NCBI GenBank assembly: GCA_947453965.1
Contig: CANGIQ010000006.1
Span: forward strand, 62,001-126,000
Direction: 5' to 3'
Length of the DNA: 64,000 nucleotides
DNA from: Comamonadaceae bacterium
Lineage (GTDB): Bacteria; Pseudomonadota; Gammaproteobacteria; Burkholderiales; Burkholderiaceae_C
Shown here: positions 51,127 through 60,831 of the stretch, piece by piece
How positions within the stretch are numbered: position 1 is the first letter of the stretch
Layout: the number at the start of each line of letters is the position of its first letter
Program-made: the position numbers and the translations under genes
Notes under the pieces: model-generated
What the model saw: the letters and a program-made list of their open reading frames with translations, nothing else
Databases searched by the model: none
Told to the model about the DNA's origin: nothing

Positions 51127-52458
51127 ATGACTTTCTTCCCACGTTCCAAGGTCGTTGTCTCGTGCTTGGCAGCTTTAAGCGGTTTGACTCATTTGGGCGC
51201 CCAAGCGCAAACTGAAATTCAATGGTGGCATTCCATGCTGGCAGTGAACGGCGAATGGGTCAATGACTTGGCGAAGAACTTCAATGCCAGCCAAAAAGAA
51301 TACAAAGTGGTGCCGGTTTTCAAAGGCAGTTACGACGAATCGATGACGGCGGCTGTGGCGGCCTTCCGAGCCGGCAATGCGCCGCATATTTTGCAAGTGT
51401 TTGAAGTGGGTACCGCCACCATGATGGCCAGCAAAGGTGTCATCGTGCCAGTGGGCAAGGTCATGCAAGACGCAGGCTTCAAGTTTGACCCTGCAGCCTA
51501 TGTGCCTGCGGTGGCGGGTTACTACACCTCGCCCAAAGGCGAGATGTTGTCGTACCCCTTCAACAGCTCCACCACGGTGTTTTATTTCAACAAAGATGCG
51601 TTCAAAGCCGCAGGCATTTCCACCGACAAACCGCCTGCCACTTGGCCTGAAGTGGCTTTGGCTGCCGCCAAGCTGAAAGCGAATGGTCACAAGTGTCCCT
51701 TGACCGTGGCTTGGCAAGGATGGACCCAGTTGGAGAGTTTTTCCACCTGGCACAACACCGAACTCGCCACACAAGGCAACGGCATGCGCGGCATGAATGC
51801 ACGCCTGGTGGTGAATTCGCCCTTGCACGTGCGTCACATCGAGAACCTGGGCAATATGGCCAAGCAAGGCCTGTTTGTGTACAAAGGACGCGGCAACGTG
51901 CCCGAAGCCACGTTTGTGTCGGGCGAGTGCGCCATGATCACCACCTCCTCTGGTTTTTACGGCAACGTGGCGAAGAACGCCAAATTTGGCTACGGCTTAT
52001 CGACCTTGCCTTATTACCCCGATGTGCCCGGCGCACCGCAAAACACCGTCATTGGCGGTGCGAGCTTGTGGGTGATGTCAGGTAAAAAAGCAGACGAGTA
52101 CAAAGGCGTTGCGACGTTCTTCAATTACCTCTCGAACGCCGAGGTGCAATCGGCCAGCCACAAACGCACCGGCTATTTGCCTATCACCTTGGCGGCGTTC
52201 AAGTTGACAGAAACTTCGGGCTTTTACAAACAAAATCCCGGCACCGACACCGCCGTGAATCAAATGATTCGCAAGACGACCGACAAATCGCGCGGCATCC
52301 GCCTGGGCAACTATGTGCAGATTCGTGCCATTGAGGACGAAGAGTTGGAGCAGGTGTGGGCGGGTAAAAAATCAGCCAAAGAGGCGCTGGATAGCATCGT
52401 CACACGTGGCAATGAGCAACTGGAACGGTTTGAAAAAGCCAACACGTCTAAAAACTAA
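51127..52458 (+). CDS. ugpB: sn-Glycerol-3-phosphate ABC transporter, periplasmic binding protein (UgpB)
   Basis: A 443-aa receptor. ATG 51127 has AAGGAG upstream and starts a signal peptide ending AQAQ, before TEIQWWHSM. EIQWWHSML, the FKGSYDESMTAAVAAFRAG stretch and the QVFEVGTATMM segment are characteristic of UgpB, which binds glycerol-3-phosphate and glycerophosphodiesters. It is followed by ugpA, ugpE, ugpC and ugpQ in the standard order. Confidence 0.94.
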   Translation: MTFFPRSKVVVSCLAALSGLTHLGAQAQTEIQWWHSMLAVNGEWVNDLAKNFNASQKEYKVVPVFKGSYDESMTAAVAAFRAGNAPHILQVFEVGTATMMASKGVIVPVGKVMQDAGFKFDPAAYVPAVAGYYTSPKGEMLSYPFNSSTTVFYFNKDAFKAAGISTDKPPATWPEVALAAAKLKANGHKCPLTVAWQGWTQLESFSTWHNTELATQGNGMRGMNARLVVNSPLHVRHIENLGNMAKQGLFVYKGRGNVPEATFVSGECAMITTSSGFYGNVAKNAKFGYGLSTLPYYPDVPGAPQNTVIGGASLWVMSGKKADEYKGVATFFNYLSNAEVQSASHKRTGYLPITLAAFKLTETSGFYKQNPGTDTAVNQMIRKTTDKSRGIRLGNYVQIRAIEDEELEQVWAGKKSAKEALDSIVTRGNEQLERFEKANTSKN

Positions 52459-52473
52459 TGGCTTGAGCTGATT

Positions 52474-53355
52474 TTGGAAAAACGCACACCCTTTCGTTCG
52501 ACGTGGTTGCCCTGGGTGCTGATTGCACCCCAGGTGTCGGTCATTGGCATCTTCTTTTTTTGGCCAGCCTTGCAAGCGTTGCTGCAATCTTTGCAGCAGT
52601 CCGATGCGTTTGGCACGTCGGTGGAGTGGGTGGGGTTTGCCAACTTTCAGCGGCTGTGGCAAGACGCGAGTTATCTGGAGTCGTTTCAAACCACGGCCGT
52701 GTTTTCGAGCTTGGTCGCTGTGTTGGGGATCGGCATTTCCCTGTGCTTGGCTTACTTTGCCGATCGTGTGGTGCGAGGCACTGTCGTCTACCGCACCTTG
52801 TTGATTTGGCCCTATGCCGTGGCGCCTGCGGTGGCGGGTGTGGTGTGGTTGTTTTTGTTCTCACCCAGCATTGGGGTGGTGTCTTATGCCCTGAATCAAT
52901 GGGGCTTTGAGTGGAATGCCTTGCTCAACAGCCGCCATGCCATGGCCTTGATCGTCATGGCTGCGGTGTGGAAGCAAATTTCCTACAACTTTTTGTTCTT
53001 CTTAGCGGGCTTGCAAAGCATTCCCAAATCCTTGATTGAAGCGGCTGCCATCGATGGTGCAGGGCCGTGGCGCAGGTTTTGGACGATTCAGTTCCCATTG
53101 CTCTCGCCCACCAGTTTCTTTTTGCTGGTCATCAATGTGGTCTACGCTTTCTTTGACACCTTTGGCATCGTCGATGCTGCTACCAAAGGAGGCCCCGGCA
53201 AAGACACCGCCATCTTGGTTTACAAGGTGTACTTTGACGGCTTCAAGGCCCTCGACTTGGGGGGCTCTGCCGCCCAATCGGTGGTCTTGATGGTCATCGT
53301 GGTGGCGCTGACGGTGGTGCAGTTTCGCTTTGTTGAGAAGAAAGTGAATTACTGA
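52474..53355 (+). CDS. ugpA: Glycerol-3-phosphate ABC transporter permease (UgpA)
   Basis: A 293-aa permease with six helices, beginning [17 protein letters not shown] as in known UgpA, and the inner-membrane EAA loop [21 protein letters not shown] that contacts the ATPase. The start is TTG 52474, with GAG 8-10 bases upstream. Its stop is two bases before ugpE. Confidence 0.94.
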   Translation: MEKRTPFRSTWLPWVLIAPQVSVIGIFFFWPALQALLQSLQQSDAFGTSVEWVGFANFQRLWQDASYLESFQTTAVFSSLVAVLGIGISLCLAYFADRVVRGTVVYRTLLIWPYAVAPAVAGVVWLFLFSPSIGVVSYALNQWGFEWNALLNSRHAMALIVMAAVWKQISYNFLFFLAGLQSIPKSLIEAAAIDGAGPWRRFWTIQFPLLSPTSFFLLVINVVYAFFDTFGIVDAATKGGPGKDTAILVYKVYFDGFKALDLGGSAAQSVVLMVIVVALTVVQFRFVEKKVNY

Positions 53356-53357
53356 AC

Positions 53358-54209
53358 ATGATCGAACGCAATCGTTGGTTGGATGTGTTGTCGCATGCCG
53401 TGTTGATCGTCGGTGTGGTGGTGGTGGCTTTCCCGGTTTACGTGACCTTTGTGGCCTCGACCCACACCATGCAAGAGGTGGTGCAAGCGCCTATGCCCTT
53501 GTGGCCTGGGTCGCACGCTTGGGAGAACTACACCACCGCTTTGCTCGGCGATCGTTCGGGGTCAGGCACCACGGCTGCAGTGGGGCGGATGATGATGGTG
53601 AGTTTGATCACCGCCCTGGTGATCGCCTTGGCCAAGATCAGCATGTCTTTGCTGTCGGCCTTTGCCATTGTGTATTTCAAGTTTCCTTGTCGGATGGCTA
53701 TTTTTTGGGCCATCTTCATGACCTTGATGTTGCCGGTCGAGGTGCGCATTGGGCCGACGTATCAAGTGGTGGCGGATTTGGGGCTGCTCAACAGTTATGC
53801 GGGGTTGACGGTGCCGCTGGTCGCGTCAGCCACGGCCACCTTTTTGTTCCGGCAGTTTTTCTTGACCATTCCCGATGAATTGGTGGAGGCGGCCCGCATG
53901 GACGGCGCGGGCCCGATGCGCTTTTTCAAAGATGTGTTGGTGCCTTTGTCGACGTCGAGCATGGCGGCGCTGTTTGTCATTCAATTCATTTACGGCTGGA
54001 ACCAATACCTGTGGCCGCTGTTGGTCACCACAGAAGAAAGCATGTACCCCGTGGTGATTGGCATCAAACGCATGATTTCAGGGGGCGATGCGCAAACCGA
54101 ATGGAACATCGTCATGGCCACGGCCATGCTGGCCATGCTGCCGCCCGCCTTGGTGGTGATCTTGATGCAGAAGTGGTTTGTCAAAGGTTTGGTGGATACA
54201 GAGAAATAA
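53358..54209 (+). CDS. ugpE: Glycerol-3-phosphate ABC transporter permease (UgpE)
   Basis: A 283-aa permease partner of UgpA with six helices. The EAA loop is [21 protein letters not shown], and the C-terminal end ([18 protein letters not shown]) is the typical end of this subfamily. Confidence 0.94.
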   Translation: MIERNRWLDVLSHAVLIVGVVVVAFPVYVTFVASTHTMQEVVQAPMPLWPGSHAWENYTTALLGDRSGSGTTAAVGRMMMVSLITALVIALAKISMSLLSAFAIVYFKFPCRMAIFWAIFMTLMLPVEVRIGPTYQVVADLGLLNSYAGLTVPLVASATATFLFRQFFLTIPDELVEAARMDGAGPMRFFKDVLVPLSTSSMAALFVIQFIYGWNQYLWPLLVTTEESMYPVVIGIKRMISGGDAQTEWNIVMATAMLAMLPPALVVILMQKWFVKGLVDTEK

Positions 54210-54211
54210 AT

Positions 54212-55246
54212 ATGGCAGCGATACAACTCAAACAGCTGGTCAAACGCTATGGCGCAGGCAACAAGACCGTGAACGTGCTGCATGGCATTGACGCACAGAT
54301 TAATGACGGTGAATTCATCGTGATCGTGGGCCCGTCGGGCTGCGGCAAGTCCACCTTGTTGCGCATGATTGCCGGGCTGGAAGAGGTCAGTGCAGGCGAT
54401 ATTTGGATTGGCGATCGTCTTGTCAATGAGCTAGAACCCGCCCAGCGTGATATCGCCATGGTGTTTCAAAACTACGCTTTGTACCCACACATGACGGTGT
54501 TTGACAACATGGCTTATGGCCTCAAGATTGCCAATGTCGCGACCGCAGAAATACAAGCCCGTGTGGCCAAAGCGGCGGGTATTTTGGAGCTCGGTCACTT
54601 GTTGCAACGCAAGCCCCGAGAGCTCTCAGGGGGGCAACGACAACGCGTGGCCATGGGCCGCGCCATCGTGCGTCAGCCGCAAGTCTTTTTGTTCGATGAA
54701 CCGCTTTCCAATTTGGATGCCAAGCTGCGCGCTCAAACCCGGCTTGAAATTCAAAAGCTGCACCGCGAGCTGGGCATCACCTCGTTGTTTGTCACGCACG
54801 ACCAGGTCGAGGCCATGACCTTGGCCCAACGCATGATGGTCATGAATGGCGGCGTGGTGGAGCAATTTGGCACACCCGCAGAGGTCTACAACCGACCCGC
54901 CAGCACCTTTGTGGCGAGCTTCATGGGAGCGCCGCCGATGAACTTGTTGGCCAAGGTGCCCGATGTGCTTGCAGGGCGGGTGTTGGGCGTTCGGCCTGAA
55001 CACATGCACATCTTGCCCGCGTCTGATGGCACAGGCTGGCTCGGCCAAGTCGAGGCGCTGGAGATGCTGGGTGCCGAACGCTTGGTCTATGTGCGTGTGG
55101 GGGATGAACCATTGATTGTGCGCATCGACGAGGGGACGCCACCACCTGCTGTGGGCGCCACGGTCAGGGTCAGTGCGCGTGCCGACCGTTTGCATTGGTT
55201 CAACGCCCAGACTGGCTTGCGTGTGGCAGACGGCACTGGCGCATGA
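54212..55246 (+). CDS. ugpC: Glycerol-3-phosphate ABC transporter ATPase (UgpC)
   Basis: A 344-aa ATPase: Walker [11 protein letters not shown]-loop QNYALYPHM, signature LSGGQRQR, Walker [13 protein letters not shown], switch VTHDQVEA, and the C-terminal MalK-type regulatory OB domain. ATG 54212 lies 2 bases after ugpE. It overlaps ugpQ by 4 bases (ATGA). Confidence 0.95.
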   Translation: MAAIQLKQLVKRYGAGNKTVNVLHGIDAQINDGEFIVIVGPSGCGKSTLLRMIAGLEEVSAGDIWIGDRLVNELEPAQRDIAMVFQNYALYPHMTVFDNMAYGLKIANVATAEIQARVAKAAGILELGHLLQRKPRELSGGQRQRVAMGRAIVRQPQVFLFDEPLSNLDAKLRAQTRLEIQKLHRELGITSLFVTHDQVEAMTLAQRMMVMNGGVVEQFGTPAEVYNRPASTFVASFMGAPPMNLLAKVPDVLAGRVLGVRPEHMHILPASDGTGWLGQVEALEMLGAERLVYVRVGDEPLIVRIDEGTPPPAVGATVRVSARADRLHWFNAQTGLRVADGTGA

Positions 55247-56007
55247 GCAGCGCATCGTTGACGGATTGGCCTTATCCAAGGTGGATTGCCCACCGTGGCG
55301 CAGGCTTGCTCGCACCTGAAAACACCCTGGCTGCGTTTCGTCTGGGCGCACAGCATGGCTACCGGATGTTCGAATGCGATGCCAAACTCAGTGCCGACGA
55401 GGTGGTGTTCTTGCTGCACGACGACCGTTTGGATCGCACCTCATCAGGAACCGGTGTTGCAGGCGATGTGCTTTGGCTCGACTTGTCGCTGCTGGACGCG
55501 GGGGCTTGGCATTCGCCTGCGTATGCCGGTGAGTCCTTGTGCACGCTGGAGGCCTTGGCTCATTTTTGTATTGCCAACCAATATGCCCTGAACATCGAAA
55601 TCAAGCCCACACCTGGGCTGGAACATCGCACAGGTGTTTGTGTGGCGACGCTGGTTGAGAAGCTCTGGCAAGGTCAGGCCTTGCAACCGCTGTTGACCTC
55701 TTTCAAACAAGACGCTTTGCAAGGTGCCCAAGAAGCGGCGCCTGCGTTGCGACGTGGCTTGTTGCTCAGTGACTGGAAGGACGACAGCTTGACTGTCGCT
55801 CAGCGTTTGTCATGCGTGGCCTTGGTGTGCAATCACACCTTGTGGGATGCATCGCGTGTGCAAGCCGCCAAGGCCTTAGGACTGACCACCCTGAGCTACA
55901 CCGTCAACGACCCGCACATCGCCGAGCATCTCCAAGCCTTGGGGACAGACGGCATCATTACCGACCGGGTCGATCTTTTTTCGCCGGAGTCACCATGGCT
56001 GGCTTGA
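55243..56007 (+). CDS. ugpQ: Glycerophosphodiester phosphodiesterase (UgpQ)
   Basis: A 254-aa GDPD barrel that releases glycerol-3-phosphate from phospholipid head-group diesters. Catalytic and metal residues are visible: [38 protein letters not shown] and NIEIKPT. There is no signal peptide, so it acts in the cytoplasm on diesters imported by UgpBAEC. It overlaps the next gene by 13 bases if that gene begins at 55995. Confidence 0.93.
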   Translation: MSSASLTDWPYPRWIAHRGAGLLAPENTLAAFRLGAQHGYRMFECDAKLSADEVVFLLHDDRLDRTSSGTGVAGDVLWLDLSLLDAGAWHSPAYAGESLCTLEALAHFCIANQYALNIEIKPTPGLEHRTGVCVATLVEKLWQGQALQPLLTSFKQDALQGAQEAAPALRRGLLLSDWKDDSLTVAQRLSCVALVCNHTLWDASRVQAAKALGLTTLSYTVNDPHIAEHLQALGTDGIITDRVDLFSPESPWLA

Positions 56008-56648
56008 TGTTGCCGACCTTGTCGGGTGTGCACACCAGCATTGAAATTGCGGGCACCTTGGCCTTTGCACTGTCTGGGCTGGTAGAAGCTGCGCGCAAAA
56101 AGCTCGATGCTGTGGGTGTGTGCGTGGTGGCCGGTGTGGCGGCATTTGGGGGCGGCACCTTGCGCGATGTGCTGCTGGACCGCCGTCCCTTGTTTTGGAT
56201 TGAGCAATCTTGGTATGTGTGGTGCCTGTTGATGGTGTGCATCACGGCCATGCTGCTCATGCGTGCCAAACACTTTCGACCCACCCAAACCTCCATGCAA
56301 TGGCCCGATGCTCTGGGGCTTGGTCTGTTTGCAGCCAGTGGCACCCAAATCGCCTTGGGCATGCAGATGCCGGCCTTGATCGCGGTGCTGATGGGCGTGA
56401 TCACCGCGACCTTCGGCGGCGTGTTGCGCGACATTGTGTGCAACGAAATTCCCACCGCCTTCCATGATCACCACCCGTATGCCGTGTGTGCGTTTGTCGG
56501 TGGCTGGGTCGTGGTGTTGCTGCAATGGCTGGGCTTTGACCCCGACTGGGTGATTACCTTGGGCGCGGCCACCACCACGCTGTTGCGTGTGGCCGCCTTG
56601 TATTGGGGCTGGCGCTTGCCAAGCTGGAAGTTGGAGGGGGACGACTGA
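55995..56648 (+). CDS. TRIC-family cation channel / UPF0126 membrane protein (YicG-like)
   Basis: A 217-aa membrane protein of about seven helices in two similar halves, each with a glycine-rich kinked motif: AAFGGGTLRDVLLDR and ATFGGVLRDIVCNE. These are the marks of bacterial trimeric intracellular cation channel homologues. ATG 55995 has GGAG upstream; ATG 56007 (TGATG with the ugpQ stop) is possible. It is translationally coupled to the ugp operon, which is not a standard part of that operon. Confidence 0.9.
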   Translation: MAGLMLPTLSGVHTSIEIAGTLAFALSGLVEAARKKLDAVGVCVVAGVAAFGGGTLRDVLLDRRPLFWIEQSWYVWCLLMVCITAMLLMRAKHFRPTQTSMQWPDALGLGLFAASGTQIALGMQMPALIAVLMGVITATFGGVLRDIVCNEIPTAFHDHHPYAVCAFVGGWVVVLLQWLGFDPDWVITLGAATTTLLRVAALYWGWRLPSWKLEGDD

Positions 56649-56658
56649 GAATCGTCCC
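56638..56658. terminator. Weak hairpin between convergent genes
   Basis: GGGACGA and its exact complement form a 7-bp stem with a 7-base loop that includes the TRIC stop codon. There is no T tract on either side, so a terminator role is only possible. Confidence 0.35.
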
Positions 56659-57629
56659 TAATCCGCCACGATGCCTTTGAGCTGAATCACGCGGCCCCAG
56701 CGTGGGTAGTCTTTGGTCACGATGGCGCCCAGTTCTTCGGGTGTGGACGCGCTGGCGTCCAGCCCGGCTTTGCCCAAAATGTCTTTCACCTGGGGTTGCT
56801 GCAAGATGCTGACGAACTCGGCGTTGAGTTTGTTCACCGTGCCGGCGGGTGTTTTGGCAGGCACAAAGAAGGCGTACCAAAGGTCCACATCAATTTCTTT
56901 GTAGCCCAGCTCTTGAAAAGTGGGCACATCGGCCGCGACGGGATGACGCTTGGTGCTGCCCACAGCCAGTGCGTTGAGCTTGCCTGACTTCACAAAACCT
57001 TGTGCCACATGCACGGGCAAGAAACCCACCATCAACTCGCCCGCCAGCAAGTCTTGGGTGTAGCCCGCCGTGCCACGGTAGGGCACATGCAACATGAACG
57101 ACTTGGTTTCCAGCTTGAACAACTCCATCGCCATGTGATGCGGTGTGCCCACGCCGGGTGAACCAAAGGATACAAAGCCAGGCTTGGCCTGCGAGAGCGC
57201 AACCAAGTCTTTCACCGACTTGATGCCCGTCTTCGGATTGGCCACCAGCATCAAAGTGCCGTAGGCTGACATGGACACGGGCGCAAAGTCCTTGGTGGGG
57301 TTGAACGAGGCGTTTTTGTAGAGCTGCGAGGCAATCAACATGGTGTTGGCGCCCATCAGAATCGTGTTGCCATCGGGGGCGGCTTTGGCCACAAAGTCAG
57401 CTCCGATATTGCCGCTGGCGCCGGGCATGTTTTGCACCACCACGCTTTGCCCCATTTTTTCGGCCAGCTGGGCTTGCACCGTGCGGGCAATGGTGTCCAT
57501 GCCCGTGCCCGGAGTGAAGGGCACGATGATTTTGATGGGGGCGTTGCTGGTCTGTGCGAATGCGCTGACAGCCAACACGAGGCTGGCGCAGCATAGGGCG
57601 AAGCGTTGGCGTAATGTGTGGCGTGTCAT
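56658..57629 (-). CDS. Tripartite tricarboxylate receptor (Bug/TctC family)
   Basis: A 323-aa periplasmic receptor starting at ATG 57629: signal peptide (TRHTLRQRFALCCASLVLAVSAFA), then IKIIVPFTPGTGMDTIARTVQAQL, VVQNMPGASGNIGADFVAKA and VPAKTPAGTVNKLNAEF. It lies 11 bases after the decarboxylase-like gene as the last gene of the aromatic-type operon, so an aromatic carboxylate ligand is the best guess. Confidence 0.94.
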   Translation of the reverse strand: MTRHTLRQRFALCCASLVLAVSAFAQTSNAPIKIIVPFTPGTGMDTIARTVQAQLAEKMGQSVVVQNMPGASGNIGADFVAKAAPDGNTILMGANTMLIASQLYKNASFNPTKDFAPVSMSAYGTLMLVANPKTGIKSVKDLVALSQAKPGFVSFGSPGVGTPHHMAMELFKLETKSFMLHVPYRGTAGYTQDLLAGELMVGFLPVHVAQGFVKSGKLNALAVGSTKRHPVAADVPTFQELGYKEIDVDLWYAFFVPAKTPAGTVNKLNAEFVSILQQPQVKDILGKAGLDASASTPEELGAIVTKDYPRWGRVIQLKGIVAD

Positions 57630-57640
57630 CAGGCAGTCCT

Positions 57641-58711
57641 TCAGGGCGTGCGGGGTGCAAGCTTGAACAAAGCTTCGGCGTTGCTTTGGTAAAACTTTTT
57701 CTTGGCCACCGGGTTCATGTCCATGCCGTCCAGTGCATGCACTTCGTCGATGGCGTATTGGTAAGGGTAGTCCATGGCGTACAGCACGCGGTCTTCGCCC
57801 ACCACGTCCTGGGTGAAGGCAATCGCTTTGTGCCAGGCCATGCCGCTGCAGGTGATGTGAAAGTTGTCGCGCAGGTAGTCGCTGGGCTTGCGTTTCAAGG
57901 GCTTGACGCTGTCGTAACGGTTCGAGCGCACGGTGGCGGCATGCATGTAGTCCAAGCGATAAGCCCAAAATGGCAGCGCCTCACCCATGTGACCCAAGAT
58001 GATTTGCAATTTCGGAAAACGGTCAAACACGCCCGAGGTGATGAGCTTCAAGGCGTGCAAACCCGTCTCCACACCAAAACCGTAAATCGCGCCGTCCAAG
58101 CCGGACTCCAAGAACGGCTGAATCATGTTGGCAGGCGGTGTGTTGGGATGCAGGTAGATCGGTGTGTCGTGGGCCTGCGCGGCTTCAAAGATTTCCCAAA
58201 ACTTGGGATCGGACAAGTACTCGCCATGGGTGTGCGAGTTGATGACCACCGAATGCATATTGAGCTTGTTCACACCGCGCTCAATTTCTAATGCCGCCGC
58301 CGCAGGGTCTTGCGGTGCGACAGCGATCATGCCGGCAAAGCGTGTGGGATGACGGCGCACGCCTTCAGCCAATTCGTCATTCGCAAACTTGGCGAATGAC
58401 ACAGCGGTGGCCGTGTCCATGCATTGCACGCCGGGCGAGGTCAGCGCAATGATTTGCATGTCGATGCCCGCATCGTCCATGTGACCCAGACGCACTTGGT
58501 CGAGGTCGGTCAAACAACGCATGATGTGCTGGGCACGCTCGCTGGGGCTGCTCATGTAAAAGCCCATCAGGCTTTGAAAGCCAGGGTCTACATGGGGTTG
58601 GGCCAAGATGGTGCGGTAGATGTCCAGCATCTCGCTGGGGCAAAACGCTTCTTCGGTGGCAATGCGCAAATACGGCGCTTGGCCTGGACGTTGGGTGTGG
58701 GGCTGTGTCAT
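57641..58711 (-). CDS. Amidohydrolase, gamma-resorcylate/ACMSD-type decarboxylase-like
   Basis: A 356-aa metal-dependent enzyme of the ACMSD branch. In place of the HxH start it has RIATEEAFCPSE, as in gamma-resorcylate (2,6-dihydroxybenzoate) decarboxylases. It then has the family stretches YLHPNTPP, GLHALKLITSGVFDRFPKLQIILGHMGE split by the metal histidine, NFHITCSGM and YAMDYPYQY. Non-oxidative decarboxylation of a hydroxylated aromatic acid is the expected chemistry. ATG 58711 lies 4 bases after the FAH gene stop. Confidence 0.87.
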   Translation of the reverse strand: MTQPHTQRPGQAPYLRIATEEAFCPSEMLDIYRTILAQPHVDPGFQSLMGFYMSSPSERAQHIMRCLTDLDQVRLGHMDDAGIDMQIIALTSPGVQCMDTATAVSFAKFANDELAEGVRRHPTRFAGMIAVAPQDPAAAALEIERGVNKLNMHSVVINSHTHGEYLSDPKFWEIFEAAQAHDTPIYLHPNTPPANMIQPFLESGLDGAIYGFGVETGLHALKLITSGVFDRFPKLQIILGHMGEALPFWAYRLDYMHAATVRSNRYDSVKPLKRKPSDYLRDNFHITCSGMAWHKAIAFTQDVVGEDRVLYAMDYPYQYAIDEVHALDGMDMNPVAKKKFYQSNAEALFKLAPRTP

Positions 58712-58715
58712 GGGT

Positions 58716-59501
58716 TTAAACAATCTTGACGCTGAGGTTAGGTAGGCCATCGATGTGCATTTCAATCACATCGCCGCGCACCACAGGGCCCACGTTCTCA
58801 GGCGTGCCCGCATAAATGATGTCGCCGGGGAAGAGCTCAAACGCTTCGGAGAGCTTGGCAATTTGCTCGGCCACTGACCAAATCATTTGGTTCAAATCGG
58901 CTTTTTGTTTGATCTGACCATTGACCTTGAGCCAGATGTCGCCTTTGGCAAAGTGGCCGGTTTGCGCCACCTTGTGCACCGCGCCAATGGGCGCTGATTT
59001 GTCAAAGCTCTTGCCAATCTCCCAAGGCTTTTTCTGGTCACCCATGCCGCGCTGCAAATCGCGGCGTGTCATGTCCAGGCCTAATGTGTAGCCGTAGACC
59101 AAGTCCAGCGCCTTGTCGACGGAGATGTTGCGTCCGCCCTTGCCCAGCACCGCCACCAACTCGGCTTCGTAGTGGTAATTCTTGGTGAGCGTGGGGTAGG
59201 GGTGATCGGCCACGGTGCCGGCTGCCACGTATTGAATGGCATCGGTGGGTTTTTGGAAGAAGAACGGTGGTTCACGTGTGGGGTCGGAGCCCATCTCGCG
59301 TGCGTGGGCCGCGTAGTTGCGCCCAATGCAGTAAATGCGACGCACTGGAAACATTTCGTCCGAGCCTACGATGGGTAGGTAGACCGCTGGCACAGTGAAC
59401 GGTGTTTTGGGCTGGCCACTGGCAAAGCCCGGTGTGGCACAACCTGCCAGCGCACCCGTGGTGACGAGGGCCGAGTTTTGGAAAAAATGACGACGGTCCA
59501 T
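58716..59501 (-). CDS. Fumarylacetoacetate hydrolase family protein with export signal
   Basis: A 261-aa protein. Residues 1-25 form a twin-arginine-like signal with lipobox (MDRRHFFQ, then ALVTTGALAGC). The rest is a standard FAH fold: YCIGRNYAAHAREM, PFFFQKPTDAI, YHYEAELVAVLGKGG with the metal-binding EAE, YGYTLGLDMTRRDLQ and GDIIYAGTPENVGPV. FAH enzymes cleave or hydrate dicarbonyl ring-cleavage products and are nearly always cytoplasmic, so the signal is odd. It sits between the monooxygenase and decarboxylase genes. Confidence 0.88.
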   Translation of the reverse strand: MDRRHFFQNSALVTTGALAGCATPGFASGQPKTPFTVPAVYLPIVGSDEMFPVRRIYCIGRNYAAHAREMGSDPTREPPFFFQKPTDAIQYVAAGTVADHPYPTLTKNYHYEAELVAVLGKGGRNISVDKALDLVYGYTLGLDMTRRDLQRGMGDQKKPWEIGKSFDKSAPIGAVHKVAQTGHFAKGDIWLKVNGQIKQKADLNQMIWSVAEQIAKLSEAFELFPGDIIYAGTPENVGPVVRGDVIEMHIDGLPNLSVKIV

Positions 59502-59519
59502 GACGGCCTCCTGAAAAAG

Positions 59520-60737
59520 TTAGGACTTGGCGGCAAAGCCCGCCACTTGTTTGTAGTTGTCTGAGATTTGACGCAACTCGGCTTGGCTGATCAAGTCGTC
59601 GATGTGACCAAAGGGTTGGCCACCGCTGAGGGCATCGGCCTTCATGATGATGGCATCCGGTGGCACGGTGCGGTTGGTTTGCACAATCTTGGCGGTGGTG
59701 GGCAAGCGCAGATCTTGGTACTGCTGCAGTGCGGCCACCACGTCGGTGGTTTTACTCAACAAGTCAGCCAATGTGCGCGCATCGATCAAGCCCTGGGCCG
59801 AGCCGTTGGAGCCGCGTGGGTACATGGGGTGAGCGGCATCGCCCATCAGCGTGATGCGACCAAAACTCCATTGCGGCAGGGCGTCTTTGTCGACCATGGG
59901 GTACTCAAACACGCGCTCGGCCGAGAGGATCAGATTGGGCACATCCAACCACGGAAACTTCCAGTCTTTGAAAATGTCGATGCAGTCGTTGGGGTTGCCC
60001 GGCTTGTTCCAGTCGTTCATCTTGGTGTCGGCGCGCTGGATTTCTGCCATCCAGTTGATGAGCTGGTTGCCTTGGCCGTCCACGTTGTCGACGATGGGGT
60101 AGATCACCATCTTGCCGGTCTCGATCGAGCCCACACGCATGTAACTCTTACCCGTCAAGATGGGTTTGTGCACGGTGACACCGCGCCAGGTGTTGATGCC
60201 GGCGAAGCAAACTTTGTCGTCTGGGAAGAATTGCTTGCGCACGGTGGAGTTCACGCCGTCGCAAGCCACGGCCACATCGGCGTGGACTTGGCGGGTTTCG
60301 CCATTGGTCAGTTCAAACGTGGCGGTTGCTTGCTGCGCGGTTTGATCGACCCGGATGCAGCGGTGGCCGGTGTGCACGCGATCGGAGCCGAGGCGCTTGA
60401 GCACTTCTTCAAACAAAATGCGGTGCAATTTGCCACGGTGAATGCCCAGCTCTGGCGTGGCGTAGCCGTCGTGGCGGCCGCGCAGTTCTTTGTAGATGTA
60501 CTGGCCGTAGCGGTTGTAGAACACGCTTTCCAGGTTTTCAATGGCGACGGCTTCGAGTTGGGGCAGCAGGCCCAGGGCCGCCAATTCTTTGGTGGCATGG
60601 GGCAGCAGGGTGATGCCCACGCCCATTTCCTTGACCTCGGGTACGCTCTCGTAGACCTCGCAGTCGATACCGCGCTCGTGCAGCCCCAAGGCCAAACCCA
60701 GCCCGGCAATGCCTCCGCCTAAGATGGCTACTTTCAT
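59520..60737 (-). CDS. FAD-dependent aromatic monooxygenase (salicylate/hydroxybenzoate hydroxylase-like)
   Basis: A 405-aa group A flavoprotein hydroxylase. The FAD motif is VAILGGGIAGLGLALGLHERG, the DG motif VACDGVNSTVR, and the GD motif LMGDAAHPMYPRGSNGSAQGLIDA. Start ATG 60737. First gene of the minus-strand set with FAH, decarboxylase and Bug receptor, divergent from a MarR regulator. It probably hydroxylates an aromatic acid with NAD(P)H and O2; no ring-cleaving dioxygenase is present in this cluster. Confidence 0.9.
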   Translation of the reverse strand: MKVAILGGGIAGLGLALGLHERGIDCEVYESVPEVKEMGVGITLLPHATKELAALGLLPQLEAVAIENLESVFYNRYGQYIYKELRGRHDGYATPELGIHRGKLHRILFEEVLKRLGSDRVHTGHRCIRVDQTAQQATATFELTNGETRQVHADVAVACDGVNSTVRKQFFPDDKVCFAGINTWRGVTVHKPILTGKSYMRVGSIETGKMVIYPIVDNVDGQGNQLINWMAEIQRADTKMNDWNKPGNPNDCIDIFKDWKFPWLDVPNLILSAERVFEYPMVDKDALPQWSFGRITLMGDAAHPMYPRGSNGSAQGLIDARTLADLLSKTTDVVAALQQYQDLRLPTTAKIVQTNRTVPPDAIIMKADALSGGQPFGHIDDLISQAELRQISDNYKQVAGFAAKS

Positions 60738-60769
60738 CGTTTGTCCCAATTCATGTGGATGTGCTATTT

Positions 60770-60783
60770 GTTAGCATGCAAAC
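60770..60783. promoter_or_regulatory. Imperfect palindrome GTTAGCATGCAAAC, candidate MarR operator
   Basis: A 14-bp inverted repeat with one mismatched pair around a GCATGC centre, in the 94-bp gap between the monooxygenase and marR starts. Length and place suit a MarR-family dimer. Confidence 0.45.
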
Positions 60784-60831
60784 GATTATTGTTTTTGCCC
60801 GCCATCTGCGTATCCATACAAACCCCAAGCC

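Noticed and set aside
59568-60722. Open frame of 384 codons opposite the FAD monooxygenase
   Set aside because: The minus-strand protein has all flavin motifs; the plus-strand frame is a compositional shadow.
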